Below, one piece after another: positions 38,395 to 47,370 of a DNA stretch of 64,000 nt. The first letter of the stretch is position 1. Each line of letters begins with the position of its first letter. The notes under the pieces were generated by a model that saw only the letters and a program-made list of their open reading frames with translations, had not been told where the DNA came from and ran no database searches. Where the stretch lies: contig NZ_JBLXDO010000001.1 of assembly GCF_048263965.1 (NCBI RefSeq), positions 553,472 to 617,471 on the forward strand. Reading direction: 5' to 3'. Made by a program: the position numbers and the translations under genes. This DNA comes from Ferrimonas sp048263965. GTDB lineage: Bacteria; Pseudomonadota; Gammaproteobacteria; Enterobacterales; Shewanellaceae.

Positions 38395-39309
38395 ATGGAA
38401 ATCGAACTGAAACTGTTGCTCACCCAGGTAGACAGGAATGAACTGGTTTCGGCGCTAAAACAGGCGGGCCGAACAAAAAGTGATCAAACTCACTTTCTGG
38501 TGAATCGCTACTTCGATACCCCGGAGTTGACGCTGCGTCATCTGGACGTCGGTTTACGGGTCCGTCAGAAGGGGGAACACCGGGAGCAGACGGTGAAGAC
38601 CGCCGGCAGCAGTGATACCGGTGTCCACCGCCGTCCCGAGTACAACGTGGATATCGACGGCGACTGGCCGGATCTGGCGCTGTTTCCTGTGGAAGTATGG
38701 CAGGGGGAGGAGGTGGCTGCCCTGCAGCAGGCGCTGACGGAGCAGTTTGCCACCAACTTCCGTCGTCATGCTCTGGAGCTGGAACTGGCCGGCGGCACCC
38801 TGCTGGAGGTGGCGCTGGATTGTGGCGAAGTCCTGGCCTCGGGCAAGAGCGAGGTGATCGATGAGTTGGAGCTGGAGTTGATCCGCGGCGACCTTGGCGA
38901 GGCGCTGCAACTGGCCAGCAGATTGGCCGAACGGTTCAACCTGCGTCTGGGGCAGGCCTCCAAAGCGGCTCGCGGATATCGGCTGGCCGGCTTGTCGCCT
39001 CAGCCTCCGCTTCAGGCTGAGCAGCCCCAAGACCTGGCCAGCGGCCTTGCTGGTTGGCAGTGCAATGAGCATCACCTGATGCTGGGCACACAGGGCGCTC
39101 TGGAGGCGCTGGTGGCACAGTTCAGCGGGTTGTCACAGCAGCTGTTTGACCGTGAGCCCGCTCTGGCAGTGCGCCTGGCGGCCCTGGGCCAGGGGCTGAT
39201 GGACGCCCCGGATCCCAGGGAGCGGCTGGCTCAGGTTATGGCGACGACCGCTTATGGTCAGACTCAGTTGGCCCTTCTGGCTCTGCTGCCGGAGTTCCAG
39301 GGGGAGTAA
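38395..39309 (+). CDS. ygiF: CYTH-domain inorganic triphosphatase
   Basis: 304 residues. The CYTH tunnel begins with EIELKL at 2-7, giving the ExExK motif (Glu2, Glu4, Lys6), and a C-terminal CHAD-like helical part begins near 200. It hydrolyses inorganic triphosphate in E. coli. ygiF and glnE form an operon in E. coli; here they lie in the same order but two genes on the other strand now sit between them. Its last 74 bases overlap the potassium channel gene on the opposite strand. Confidence 0.92.
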   Translation: MEIELKLLLTQVDRNELVSALKQAGRTKSDQTHFLVNRYFDTPELTLRHLDVGLRVRQKGEHREQTVKTAGSSDTGVHRRPEYNVDIDGDWPDLALFPVEVWQGEEVAALQQALTEQFATNFRRHALELELAGGTLLEVALDCGEVLASGKSEVIDELELELIRGDLGEALQLASRLAERFNLRLGQASKAARGYRLAGLSPQPPLQAEQPQDLASGLAGWQCNEHHLMLGTQGALEALVAQFSGLSQQLFDREPALAVRLAALGQGLMDAPDPRERLAQVMATTAYGQTQLALLALLPEFQGE

Positions 39310-40054
39310 GGGCATCCAGCTTGGCGAGAATTTGGCGGTTCTGCTCTGTCAGGGCCGCCAACTTGGCTTCCAGGGCGTCGGAGCGCTTCTGCAACTGCTT
39401 GTTCTGCTCATCCAGTTTCTCCTGCTCCTCGGGGGAGACGAAGATGGAGGCCAGGTAGCCCGCCACGATACCGAAGAAGCTCACGCCACAGATGATCACC
39501 ATGGCACCAATCACCCGCCCCTCGGTGGTTACCGGATAGTAATCGCCGTACCCCACGGTTGAGATGGTCACCAGCGCCCACCAGATGGCGGATTCGGCGT
39601 CGTTGATGTTGGACCCGGGGACCCCGTCCTCAAACAGCAGGATCATCACCGAGGAGAAGGTGAGTACGGTGATAAGGGCCACCAGCAGGCTGGTGGCGGT
39701 GGTTTCCCGCTTGTGGTGGCTGTATGCCTTGAGCAGGGAGCGGCTCATGCGCATGAGGCGGATGACCCGCAGCACCTGGAAGATCCGCGCGAAACGCAGG
39801 GGTTCTATCACCGGTATGGAGGCCACCAGATCGATCCAGTGCTGGGTGAAGTAGAGCTTGCGGCTGTCTGACTTGGCCAGCCCCCAGAAGAAGTTGGTGA
39901 TAAACACCATGCAGATGGCGAAATCGATGTAGAGCAGCAGGCGAATCGCCTCCTTGGTTTCGTCGTTGAAGGCGATGATCAGCACGACGATCACCGACAG
40001 CACCGACAGCAGCATCATCCCTGTTTCCCTGGGGCTTAAAGACTCTTTTGGCAT
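39236..40054 (-). CDS. Voltage-gated-type potassium channel
   Basis: 272 residues. Helices S1-S3 come first, then an Arg-rich S4-like segment (RFARIFQVLRVIRLMRMSR, 88-106), S5, the pore with TVGYGD (166-171) and S6. The C-terminal tail (212-245) is a coiled coil with Glu/Gln/Lys heptads. It should form a K+-selective tetramer in the inner membrane. The ATG at 40054 is preferred to an upstream in-frame TTG. It starts 7 bases past the end of the DUF350 gene, so the two are co-translated. The 3' end runs 74 bases into ygiF on the other strand. Confidence 0.93.
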   Translation of the reverse strand: MPKESLSPRETGMMLLSVLSVIVVLIIAFNDETKEAIRLLLYIDFAICMVFITNFFWGLAKSDSRKLYFTQHWIDLVASIPVIEPLRFARIFQVLRVIRLMRMSRSLLKAYSHHKRETTATSLLVALITVLTFSSVMILLFEDGVPGSNINDAESAIWWALVTISTVGYGDYYPVTTEGRVIGAMVIICGVSFFGIVAGYLASIFVSPEEQEKLDEQNKQLQKRSDALEAKLAALTEQNRQILAKLDALTPPGTPAAEPEGPTESDHKRSSP

Positions 40055-40061
40055 AGTTCTC

Positions 40062-40946
40062 TCAATCAATCATGGCGCTCAGCAGCAGGGCCACCCCCAC
40101 CCACTGAGCCGCTTCCAGAGCGGCAATGCCGCTGTTGTCCTGCAGGGCGATCTCCCTGTCCGGATTTATTTTTATCATCACCCAGGCGCTGAGCAGCCTC
40201 TGCCACAGGGTCAGCAGCAGCAGTCCCCCCAGGGCAAACCCAAACCAGCTCCAGAGCAGGGTCAGGGGCTGGTTTACGCCCACATCGGGCAGGTATACGG
40301 ATGCCGCCATAATCAGCGCACAGGCGATCACTACCCCGGAATGGTTCAGGGCTACCGAGCGCTGATCCTGCTCGATCGCCTGCTGGAAGGGTCCATAACC
40401 TTTGCGGTCATGGAGACGCTGCATCCAGTGGCTGATGCCGGTGAGCATCACCAGGCTGGCGATATAGATCAGGCCGTAGCTGACGACACCCATCAGCGAG
40501 GGCGTCTGATGCAGCTTGCTGAGCAGAGCCTGGATGATGAAGGCGGCACTGAGGGCGGCGCTGGCATCGGTGAGGGCCATGGCCACGTTGCCACTGAGGA
40601 TGTGCTGCTTCTTATCGATACGGTTGATGGCAAAGCGGTCATTGGCCCACAGGCTGATTCGAATCAGCAGCAGGCCGATGAGGCCGAAGACCACCAGGTT
40701 GATCCCCTGCTGGGTGTAGCTGAGGTGTCCCTGGCGGGGCATCACCGAGCTGATCACCAGAGCCATGGCCAGCAACGAGCCCGCGGTGCTGATGCCGAAG
40801 GCGACGTTATCCCTCTCTGCCAGCTCCTTTTGACTGCTGACCCCTTCCCACCAGCCCTGACTGAAGCGAAGCAGGGTAAACAGCAGCAGGCTGCCTCCCA
40901 TCTCCAGGGCCAGGTGAATCCAATCCCATTGCAACCACTCTGCCAT
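40062..40946 (-). CDS. DUF350 membrane protein
   Basis: 294 residues with about eight hydrophobic helices in two DUF350-like repeats (about 45-140 and 185-290). DUF350 proteins are small membrane proteins of unknown transport role. The start ATG gives MAEWLQWDW. Being coupled to the potassium channel suggests a joint role in ion or pH balance, but this is inference. Confidence 0.85.
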   Translation of the reverse strand: MAEWLQWDWIHLALEMGGSLLLFTLLRFSQGWWEGVSSQKELAERDNVAFGISTAGSLLAMALVISSVMPRQGHLSYTQQGINLVVFGLIGLLLIRISLWANDRFAINRIDKKQHILSGNVAMALTDASAALSAAFIIQALLSKLHQTPSLMGVVSYGLIYIASLVMLTGISHWMQRLHDRKGYGPFQQAIEQDQRSVALNHSGVVIACALIMAASVYLPDVGVNQPLTLLWSWFGFALGGLLLLTLWQRLLSAWVMIKINPDREIALQDNSGIAALEAAQWVGVALLLSAMID

Positions 40947-41019
40947 ATCCGACCGCTGCCTTCTTAACCGCTTTCTGCTAAGGTAATCCGAGAAAAATCC
41001 GCATACACAGGAAGTTATT

Positions 41020-43863
41020 ATGAGCCTGCCGCCCCTGTTCGACAACCTCCCAGCCAGCCTGCGTCAGCAGGCCGATCACTATAGAGAGGTGTTGGGAGAG
41101 GCGCCCTGGAACGCCCTGGATGAGCAGCAGCAGCAGAGGCTTAACTACCTGTTTGCCATGTCCCAGTTTATTGGGGGCCGCCTGAGCCGAGACCAGGAGT
41201 GGTTGCCTGAGTTTTTCCAGCAGCTGTCTCAGCATCTGCGTCATCCCCAGTTTCGGACCGCCCTGGATGAGGCGCTCTCGGCCTGTCAGGATGAAGCCTC
41301 GGCCAAGCGGGTGCTGCGCCGCTTCCGTCATCGACAGATGATTCTTATCGCGGCCCGAGACTTTCTCAACCTGGCGCCTCTGGATGAATCCCTGGCGCAC
41401 CTGTCCCAGATGGCAGAAACCCTGATTCTGGCTGCCCGGGACTGGCTGTGTGAACATCTGGCGCCGCGCTTTGGCTACCCCAGAAGCCCCACGGGTGAGC
41501 AGCAGCCCTTGTTGATCCTGGGGATGGGCAAGCTGGGCGGCGGTGAGCTGAATTTCTCCTCTGACATCGACCTGATCTTTACCTACCCGGAAAACGGCAG
41601 CACCGACGGCAACAAACAGCTGGACAATCAGCAGTACTTTATCCGCATGGGTCAGAAGCTGATCGGCTTGCTGGCGGATGTGGACCCGGAAGGGTTCTGT
41701 TTCCGGGTGGATATGCGATTGCGCCCCTTTGGCGAAGCCGGTCCCCTGGCGGTGAGCTTCGATGCGGTCGAGGACTATTACCAGGAGCAGGGGCGGGAGT
41801 GGGAGCGCTACGCCATGGTCAAGGCCAGGGTGATGGGGGAGTGCGACGATGCCGTCGACCTCCACAGTCTGCTTCGCCCCTTTATCTACCGCCGCTACCT
41901 CGACTTCTCCGCCATCGATGCCCTGAGACGGATGAAGGCACTGATCGAATCCCAGCTGCGCCGCAGCAGCCTCACCAATAACATCAAACTGGGCCGGGGC
42001 GGCATCCGCGAGGTGGAGTTTGTGGTGCAAACCCACCAGCTGATCCGTGGTGGTCGTCAGCCGGCGCTGCGTCGTCAGCCCCTGATGCCGGTGTTGGCTG
42101 AGTTGGCCCGAAGCAACTGCATCAATGGCAGAGATCACAAGCGATTGCTGGAGGGGTACCGATTCCTGCGCCGCCTGGAGAACCTGTTGCAGGCCCTGGA
42201 TGACAAGCAGACCCAGACTCTGCCCGACAGCAACGATGACCAGCTGCGCCTGGCATTGAGCATGGGGTTCGAGGAGTGGGGCAGCCTGCGCCAGGCCCTG
42301 GCCGAACACATGGAGAACATCCACCTGGTGTTCAAGGAGACCATTGGCGGTGATGAGCAGGAGGAGGAGGAGCTGGGAGAGTTGCCTGCCCTGTGGCAGC
42401 ATCCGGACCCGGATGTGGAGGAGATCCTTCAGGAGAGCGGCCTGGACGCCGCCCTGGCTGAGCCGCTGATGCAGTGTCGCAGTGAATTTGCCCGGCGCAC
42501 CATCGGGCCCCGTGGCCGGGATACCCTGGATAAGCTGATGCCCAGGCTTCTTGGCGAGCTGGCGGGCAAGCAGAATCAACCTGAGCTGCTGAGTCGGGTG
42601 ATGAAGGTGGTGGGCACCATTTTGACCCGCACCACCTACCTGGAGTTGCTGCTGGAGAATCCGGCTGCGCGTCAGCAACTGGTGCGCCTGTGCTCCGCCA
42701 GCCCCTGGATTGCGGATCAGCTGGCGGCTTATCCCATTTTGCTGGATGAGCTTATCGATCCCATGTCCCTCTATCAGGTGTTGCCGCCGGACGGCTACGC
42801 CGCCGGGTTGCGGGAGTTCCTGATGCGGGTGCCCGAGGAGGATCTGGAGCAGCAGATGGAGGCGCTGCGGCAGTTCAAGCAGATCAGTCAGCTGCACATT
42901 GCCGCCGCCGACGTCACCGGGGTGTTGCCGGTGATGAAGGTCAGCGATCACCTGACCTGGCTGGCGGAAGCCATAGTGGACCAGGTGGTGCAACTGGCTT
43001 GGAATCAACTGGTTGCCCGTCATGGGATGCCCTCCTGCGCTGGAGAGCATAAGGGATTTGCCGTGGTCGCCTACGGCAAGATGGGGGGGCTGGAGCTCGG
43101 CTATGGTTCTGACCTGGACCTGGTGTTCCTCCATCGGGCCGACAGCGGTTACACCGATGGCGACAAGGCGATCGACAACAATCACTTCTACCTGAAGCTG
43201 GCCCAGCGGGTGCTGCACCTGTTCTCCACCCGGACCCTGTCGGGGATCCTCTATGAGGTGGATATGCGACTGCGCCCCTCGGGCGCTTCCGGCCTATTGG
43301 TGAGCCACATCGATCGCTACCACGAATACCAGCTTCAGGAAGCCTGGACCTGGGAGCATCAGGCTCTGGTGCGGGCCAGGGTGGTCTACGGCGAACCGGC
43401 CATGGTCAAGCGGTTCAATGAAATTCGTGAGTCGGTGCTGGCGCTCCACAGGGAGGAGGCCGAGCTCAACACTCAGGTGAGTGAGATGCGGGAGAAGATG
43501 CGCAATCACCTGCATAAGGGCGATGACACCCAGTTCGATCTCAAGCAGGGGCCGGGTGGCATCACCGACATCGAGTTCATCACCCAGTATCTGGTGCTGG
43601 CCCACAGCGAGGCGATACCGCAGATGACCCGTTGGTCCGATAACGTTCGCATTCTGGAGGTGGCGCTGCAGCAGGAGCTGCTCAGTGCCGAGGAGGCGGA
43701 TCTGCTGGTGCATACCTACACAGAGATCCGGGACACCAACCATCACCGGGTGCTGGCGGGCTTGAGTGGCCTTCTGCCGCAGGAGCACAAGCCCTCAGGC
43801 TGCGAGGCGGTGGCAGTGCTGTGGTCACGATTTTTTGACAACGATCACACAAAGGGGGAATAA
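41020..43863 (+). CDS. glnE: Bifunctional glutamine synthetase adenylyltransferase/adenylyl-removing enzyme
   Basis: 947 residues, full length. Its two nucleotidyltransferase domains each carry the G-x-S-D-x-D core: GKLGGGELNFSSDIDLIF near residue 175 (adenylyl removal) and GKMGGLELGYGSDLDLVF near 690 (adenylylation). It adds or removes AMP on glutamine synthetase in response to PII. The start ATG is divergent from the DUF350 gene, which begins 73 bases away. Confidence 0.97.
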   Translation: MSLPPLFDNLPASLRQQADHYREVLGEAPWNALDEQQQQRLNYLFAMSQFIGGRLSRDQEWLPEFFQQLSQHLRHPQFRTALDEALSACQDEASAKRVLRRFRHRQMILIAARDFLNLAPLDESLAHLSQMAETLILAARDWLCEHLAPRFGYPRSPTGEQQPLLILGMGKLGGGELNFSSDIDLIFTYPENGSTDGNKQLDNQQYFIRMGQKLIGLLADVDPEGFCFRVDMRLRPFGEAGPLAVSFDAVEDYYQEQGREWERYAMVKARVMGECDDAVDLHSLLRPFIYRRYLDFSAIDALRRMKALIESQLRRSSLTNNIKLGRGGIREVEFVVQTHQLIRGGRQPALRRQPLMPVLAELARSNCINGRDHKRLLEGYRFLRRLENLLQALDDKQTQTLPDSNDDQLRLALSMGFEEWGSLRQALAEHMENIHLVFKETIGGDEQEEEELGELPALWQHPDPDVEEILQESGLDAALAEPLMQCRSEFARRTIGPRGRDTLDKLMPRLLGELAGKQNQPELLSRVMKVVGTILTRTTYLELLLENPAARQQLVRLCSASPWIADQLAAYPILLDELIDPMSLYQVLPPDGYAAGLREFLMRVPEEDLEQQMEALRQFKQISQLHIAAADVTGVLPVMKVSDHLTWLAEAIVDQVVQLAWNQLVARHGMPSCAGEHKGFAVVAYGKMGGLELGYGSDLDLVFLHRADSGYTDGDKAIDNNHFYLKLAQRVLHLFSTRTLSGILYEVDMRLRPSGASGLLVSHIDRYHEYQLQEAWTWEHQALVRARVVYGEPAMVKRFNEIRESVLALHREEAELNTQVSEMREKMRNHLHKGDDTQFDLKQGPGGITDIEFITQYLVLAHSEAIPQMTRWSDNVRILEVALQQELLSAEEADLLVHTYTEIRDTNHHRVLAGLSGLLPQEHKPSGCEAVAVLWSRFFDNDHTKGE

Positions 43864-43901
43864 TCGCCCTGTAACTGATCTGACCAGTTGTGAGGAAGAG
43901 G

Positions 43902-44372
43902 ATGTCCGATAACTACCTGCTGAACATTCACAAGAGGGTGCAGAAGCTGCCCTTCAGTGATTGGTTGATGACGCGCATTGTGGCCAACAAGGCCCCCTAC
44001 TTTAAAACCATACCGACGCGACTGGAGGCACTGCGCCCGAATCATGTCAGCTGCGTCATCAGCAAGAAACGTAAGGTGGAGAATCACATTGGCACCGTCC
44101 ATGTGATTGCCATCTGTAACGGCCTGGAACTGGCGATGGGGATGATGGCCGAGGCCTCCATCCCCAAACACCTGCGCTGGATCCCCAAAGGGATGGACGT
44201 GCAGTACACCGCCAAGGCGGGCAGTGACATTCGCTGCGTGGCAGAGACCGACCCGGATGCCTGGCAGCCCGGGGATCTGCCGGTGAGGGTGACCGCCTAC
44301 GACGATCAGGGCACCGTGGTGGTCAAGGGCACCATCAATCTGTGGCTGTCGGAAAAGCCCAAGAAGCACTGA
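43902..44372 (+). CDS. DUF4442 hotdog-fold protein
   Basis: 156 residues. It matches the DUF4442 thioesterase-like hotdog family: PYFKTIPTRLEALRPNH, then NHIGTVHVIAICNGLELAMG and WIPKGMDVQYTAKA. Such proteins often hydrolyse or bind acyl-CoA, but no substrate is known. The ATG at 43902 is preferred to an in-frame GTG four codons earlier since it follows GAGGAAGAGG. The gap to glnE is 38 bases on the same strand. Confidence 0.85.
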   Translation: MSDNYLLNIHKRVQKLPFSDWLMTRIVANKAPYFKTIPTRLEALRPNHVSCVISKKRKVENHIGTVHVIAICNGLELAMGMMAEASIPKHLRWIPKGMDVQYTAKAGSDIRCVAETDPDAWQPGDLPVRVTAYDDQGTVVVKGTINLWLSEKPKKH

Positions 44373-44411
44373 GTGAGTCCCAGTGGATGAGCATTCAGCT
44401 GCTATGGCTTG

Positions 44412-44458
44412 GGAAGCGTCAAGCCAGTAACATGATGCTGGTTGAGCCAAGCGCTTCC
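44412..44458 (+). promoter_or_regulatory. Long-range hairpin before the DUF296 gene
   Basis: GGAAGCG (44412-44418) pairs with CGCTTCC (44452-44458), and TCAA-CCAG (44419-44427) pairs with CTGGTTGA (44438-44445) with one bulged G. There is no T run, so it is not a clear terminator. It is probably a leader structure. Confidence 0.35.
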
Positions 44459-44478
44459 TCTGACAAGAAAGGTACACA

Positions 44479-44883
44479 TTGATCACTCCCATAGCGGTCC
44501 GCTTAACCCGAGGCGATGACCTGAAAAATGCCATTCAACAGCTGGTAACCGACCATGGCATCCAGGCAGGCAGCATCGCCTCCTGTGTCGGGTGTTTGAC
44601 CCACCTCCATGTTCGCTTGGCAGGGGCAACAGAGACGCTGCTGCTCAATGAGCCTGTTGAGTTGGTGTCCGTGATGGGGACGCTCACGCCGGATCATCAG
44701 CATGTGCACCTCTCCGTTGCTAGGCAGAGTGGCGAGGTCGTCGGCGGGCACCTGCTGGAGGGCTGCACCATAGACACCACCGCTGAACTGATCATTCACC
44801 ATTACCACAACCTCATCTTCAACCGAGAACCGGACCCGCAGACGAGGTTTACCGAGCTGACCATCGGACCGCCAAGTCAGTGA
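44479..44883 (+). CDS. DUF296/PPC domain DNA-binding-like protein
   Basis: 134 residues from TTG 44479, with AAAGG 6 bases upstream. The domain is the PPC/DUF296 fold: GDDLKNAIQQLV, SCVGCLTHLHVRLA, VSVMGTLTPD and HVHLSVARQSGEVVGGHLLEG. In plants this domain sits in AT-hook proteins; in bacteria it is a stand-alone trimeric protein of unknown role. A bidirectional terminator follows. Confidence 0.85.
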   Translation: MITPIAVRLTRGDDLKNAIQQLVTDHGIQAGSIASCVGCLTHLHVRLAGATETLLLNEPVELVSVMGTLTPDHQHVHLSVARQSGEVVGGHLLEGCTIDTTAELIIHHYHNLIFNREPDPQTRFTELTIGPPSQ

Positions 44884-44951
44884 GGTGTGTGGGTCATTAA
44901 CCCGAGGGTGACGCGGTGCCTGAACAGCTCTGGCTTGGGCAAGATAACAAA

Positions 44952-44985
44952 AGGGCTGAGCACCTTGGTGCTCAGCCCTCTTTTT
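44952..44985. terminator. Bidirectional terminator between DUF296 gene and lpxL-like gene
   Basis: A 12-bp perfect stem (44952-44963 with 44968-44979) with a CTTG loop is followed by a long T run on the plus strand and has TTTT on the minus. Confidence 0.9.
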
Positions 44986-45004
44986 CTATTTTTTTACACG
45001 GGGT

Positions 45005-45928
45005 TCAGTAGAGGCTGGGATCGCTCTTCTGGGGTCGGGTCTTAAAGCGGCGGTGCAGCCACATGTACTGTTCGGGGCGGCGGCGGATCAGCTGTTCCAG
45101 GATCTGGTTGCCTCTTACCGCATCGGTCATTTCATCCTCGCCGGGGAAATTTTCCAGGGGCGGCAGGATCTCGATGGTGTAGCCTGAGTTGTCTTTGTTG
45201 CGCTCGACAAAGAAGGGCATCACCTTGGCCTTACCCAGCTTCGCCAGGGTGGTCGCCCCGGTCACCGTCACCGCGTCATCCACGGCAAAGAAGGGGGCAA
45301 ACACCGCGCCCTTGCGACCGGCATCCTGATCGGCGGTGTACCAGATCACATCACCATTGCGCAGCGCCTTGACCATCTGGCGCACTTCCCGCTTGGGGAT
45401 CAGTCCCTTATTGGAACGCAGCCGGCCCTGTACCTGCAGGTACTCCATAAATTTGTTGTTGTGGGGGCGGTAGACGCCGACTCCCGGGCACTTCTGGCCA
45501 AAAACCCGGGCTCCGGCTTCCAGCATCAGGCAGTGGGCGGCAAAGAGAATCACCCCCTGACCGTCGGCCTTGGCCTGTTCGATGTGCTCGATGCCCTTGA
45601 TGGTCATGTGCTTCTGGATGCGTTCGTCACTCCACCACCAGGCGTTGACGCTGTCAAACAGGGCCATGCCGGTCTGGTTGAAGTTATCCCGCAGCAGGGC
45701 TTCTCGCTCCGCCTCGCTCTTCTCAGGGAAACAGAGGCGTAAATTGGTGCGTGCCACGTGCACCCGCTTCTTCAGCGCTGCCTGAAGCAATCTGCCCAGG
45801 CCACTGCCCAGCCACCACTGCGCTTTAAGAGGCAGGAAGGTCAGCAGTTTCATCAAGGCGAGGCCCAGCCACATTGGCCAGTATCTGGGGTGGTAGAAGG
45901 CCCGGTCGAATTCAGCTGAGGTAACCAT
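45005..45928 (-). CDS. Lipid A late acyltransferase, LpxL type
   Basis: 307 residues. It adds a secondary acyl chain to lipid A from acyl-ACP at the inner membrane. The catalytic His-x4-Glu is HCLMLE (132-137) and the family continues with VYRPHNNKFMEYLQ and WYTADQDAGRKG. A hydrophobic anchor lies near residues 19-35. LpxL, LpxM and LpxP paralogues are hard to separate on sequence, so no symbol is assigned. Similarity is highest to the LpxL side. Confidence 0.9.
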   Translation of the reverse strand: MVTSAEFDRAFYHPRYWPMWLGLALMKLLTFLPLKAQWWLGSGLGRLLQAALKKRVHVARTNLRLCFPEKSEAEREALLRDNFNQTGMALFDSVNAWWWSDERIQKHMTIKGIEHIEQAKADGQGVILFAAHCLMLEAGARVFGQKCPGVGVYRPHNNKFMEYLQVQGRLRSNKGLIPKREVRQMVKALRNGDVIWYTADQDAGRKGAVFAPFFAVDDAVTVTGATTLAKLGKAKVMPFFVERNKDNSGYTIEILPPLENFPGEDEMTDAVRGNQILEQLIRRRPEQYMWLHRRFKTRPQKSDPSLY

Positions 45929-46068
45929 GGTGTTTCCGTAACAATCAGTGAGCCGGCTATTCTAACAGCCGAATTGGTCCCTGTGATACACTTTGGCGCC
46001 ATGTACTTCTCTCAGATCCTGAAGAATTTTGCCTTTCGGCCGGCTAGTCACGGTCATTGGGGACCGCA

Positions 46069-46893
46069 GTGCTGAGCCTGTTGCTGGCAGCGAGCCTGAG
46101 TGTCGGGGCGCCGGTGTGCGATCGCAGTGAACTGCCGCAGTGCCTGCAGCGACTGCCCAAGCCCCTGGTGTCTGTCTTTTCTGAGCACTGGCAACTGGCC
46201 TCGGAGGATCTGGCAGAGGCACTCAGCCAGCAGTTGGCGGGACAGGGAGCCGTCACCCTCACCCTGAATAATCAGTCGCTGATCCTCACCGATGCCGGGC
46301 GCCTCACTCAGCCCCATATTCTGCTGGTGGGCCATCGGGTCTATGAGCAGCCCTCTGTGCACTCCCTCTCTTTGGCTCTGCTGCACGAGCGGGGACACCT
46401 TCTGGATATTTCTGAGTCGCTTCGCCAGCCTTTCCGCTTCGCCTATTGGCCCTCCCTGTGGGAAGAGGAGGTGATTGCCGACCTGCATGCCCTCTGGTTG
46501 CTGGCCCAAGAAGGTCGGGTGCAACTGGGGTGGAACCTGGTGCATCTGCGCAACTTCAATTTGATGGGGGCGGCGCCGGATTGGGCGCACTGGACCACCC
46601 CGGTGCTGCTGCCCTGGCTGGAGTCGCCAGCGCGGCGCGTTCAACTGGCTCAACTGAGTTTTGAACAGGTTCTTATCCAGAGTGTCATTGCCACCTCCGA
46701 GCTTCCCCATTTCCGCACCCTGGGCCGTCGTCAGTTTGGCCCGGGTCGTGGTGCCTATCCCTATGTGCCTCCCCGGTTGGTGGAGCGCTGGTGGCAGATG
46801 TTGTCCCCAAGTCTAACCCTGTTGATGGGGGACGATTTCGGGGGCTATCGGCTGCACCACCATGACCTGATGTTGGTGAATTCCGCTAACTAG
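46069..46893 (+). CDS. Exported HExxH protein, putative zinc peptidase
   Basis: 274 residues from GTG 46069, chosen because GGGGA lies 5 bases upstream; an in-frame TTG at 46057 is weaker. Residues 1-14 form a signal peptide (LLLAASLSVGA). His106-Glu107-x2-His110 (LLHERGHLL) is an HExxH motif, and 24 residues later Glu134 in ExxAD (EVIAD, 134-138) gives the third ligand and the aspartate typical of gluzincin peptidases. No known family is recognised. A zinc peptidase acting in the periplasm or outside is a fair guess; metal binding is not shown. Confidence 0.75.
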   Translation: MLSLLLAASLSVGAPVCDRSELPQCLQRLPKPLVSVFSEHWQLASEDLAEALSQQLAGQGAVTLTLNNQSLILTDAGRLTQPHILLVGHRVYEQPSVHSLSLALLHERGHLLDISESLRQPFRFAYWPSLWEEEVIADLHALWLLAQEGRVQLGWNLVHLRNFNLMGAAPDWAHWTTPVLLPWLESPARRVQLAQLSFEQVLIQSVIATSELPHFRTLGRRQFGPGRGAYPYVPPRLVERWWQMLSPSLTLLMGDDFGGYRLHHHDLMLVNSAN

Positions 46894-46942
46894 CGGTCAA
46901 TTCTCCTTATTTCAGCCAATGTCTTTTTGTGCTATTCATATA

Positions 46943-46955
46943 AATCAATGGCTTA
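46943..46955 (+). promoter_or_regulatory. IHF site near the sigma-54 promoter
   Basis: AATCAATGGCTTA fits the IHF consensus WATCAA-N4-TTR at every position, just 6 bases before the -24 element. IHF bends DNA so that an enhancer-bound activator can touch sigma-54 polymerase. Confidence 0.55.
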
Positions 46956-46961
46956 GCTAGT

Positions 46962-46977
46962 TGGTTCGGAACTTGCT
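46962..46977 (+). promoter_or_regulatory. Sigma-54 promoter for the small-protein operon
   Basis: TGGTTCG-N4-TTGCT keeps the invariant GG (46963-46964) and GC (46975-46976) with 10 bases between, matching TGGCACG-N4-TTGCW. Transcription should begin near 46988, about 130 bases before the first start codon. A 10-bp hairpin (47052-47080) lies in the leader. Confidence 0.65.
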
Positions 46978-47118
46978 ACATTGAAGTAACCATCGGCTTG
47001 ACCCCTGGTGGTGACTGGGAAAACCCAGACTTTGACGACACCCATTGCCCTCCGACACCGAGCTCAGTGTTCGGTGTCGGTTGGCGCCCCAGAATAACAA
47101 CAGCATAAGGAGAATTAG

Positions 47119-47361
47119 ATGCTGACCTCAGGATCCATCGTAGCCATCGTAGCCATTGTGATGGGGTGCCTGGTTGCCATGACTAGGAGTAAGCATAAGA
47201 GTGAGGCTCAGGCGAACCTTGAGCAATTCAAGCAGCTGGAGGGCGAGCTGAAGAGCACCCAGGCACAGTGCAAGGCCCTGGAGGAGAGGGTGGTTGTACT
47301 GGAGAAGATCGTCACCGACTCTGGGTTTGATTTGCGTGAGGAGATCTCCCGACTGGGATAA
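47119..47361 (+). CDS. Small PspB-like membrane/coiled-coil protein 1
   Basis: 80 residues. A membrane helix (about 5-22: GSIVAIVAIVMGCLVAM) is followed by a basic turn (TRSKHKSEAQ) and a coiled coil (about 30-70) ending LEKIVTDSGFDLREEISRLG. The layout resembles phage shock protein B, in which a helix is followed by LE-rich coiled coil and a short tail. Sequence identity is not strong, so the call is by architecture. AAGGAGA lies before the ATG. It sits behind a sigma-54 promoter like that of the psp genes. Confidence 0.7.
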   Translation: MLTSGSIVAIVAIVMGCLVAMTRSKHKSEAQANLEQFKQLEGELKSTQAQCKALEERVVVLEKIVTDSGFDLREEISRLG

Positions 47362-47370
47362 GGAGCCCCA

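Noticed and set aside
40978..43218. A 746-codon open frame opposite glnE
   Set aside because: Same reason: it mirrors glnE codons, is very rich in Gln, Leu and His, and has no family features.
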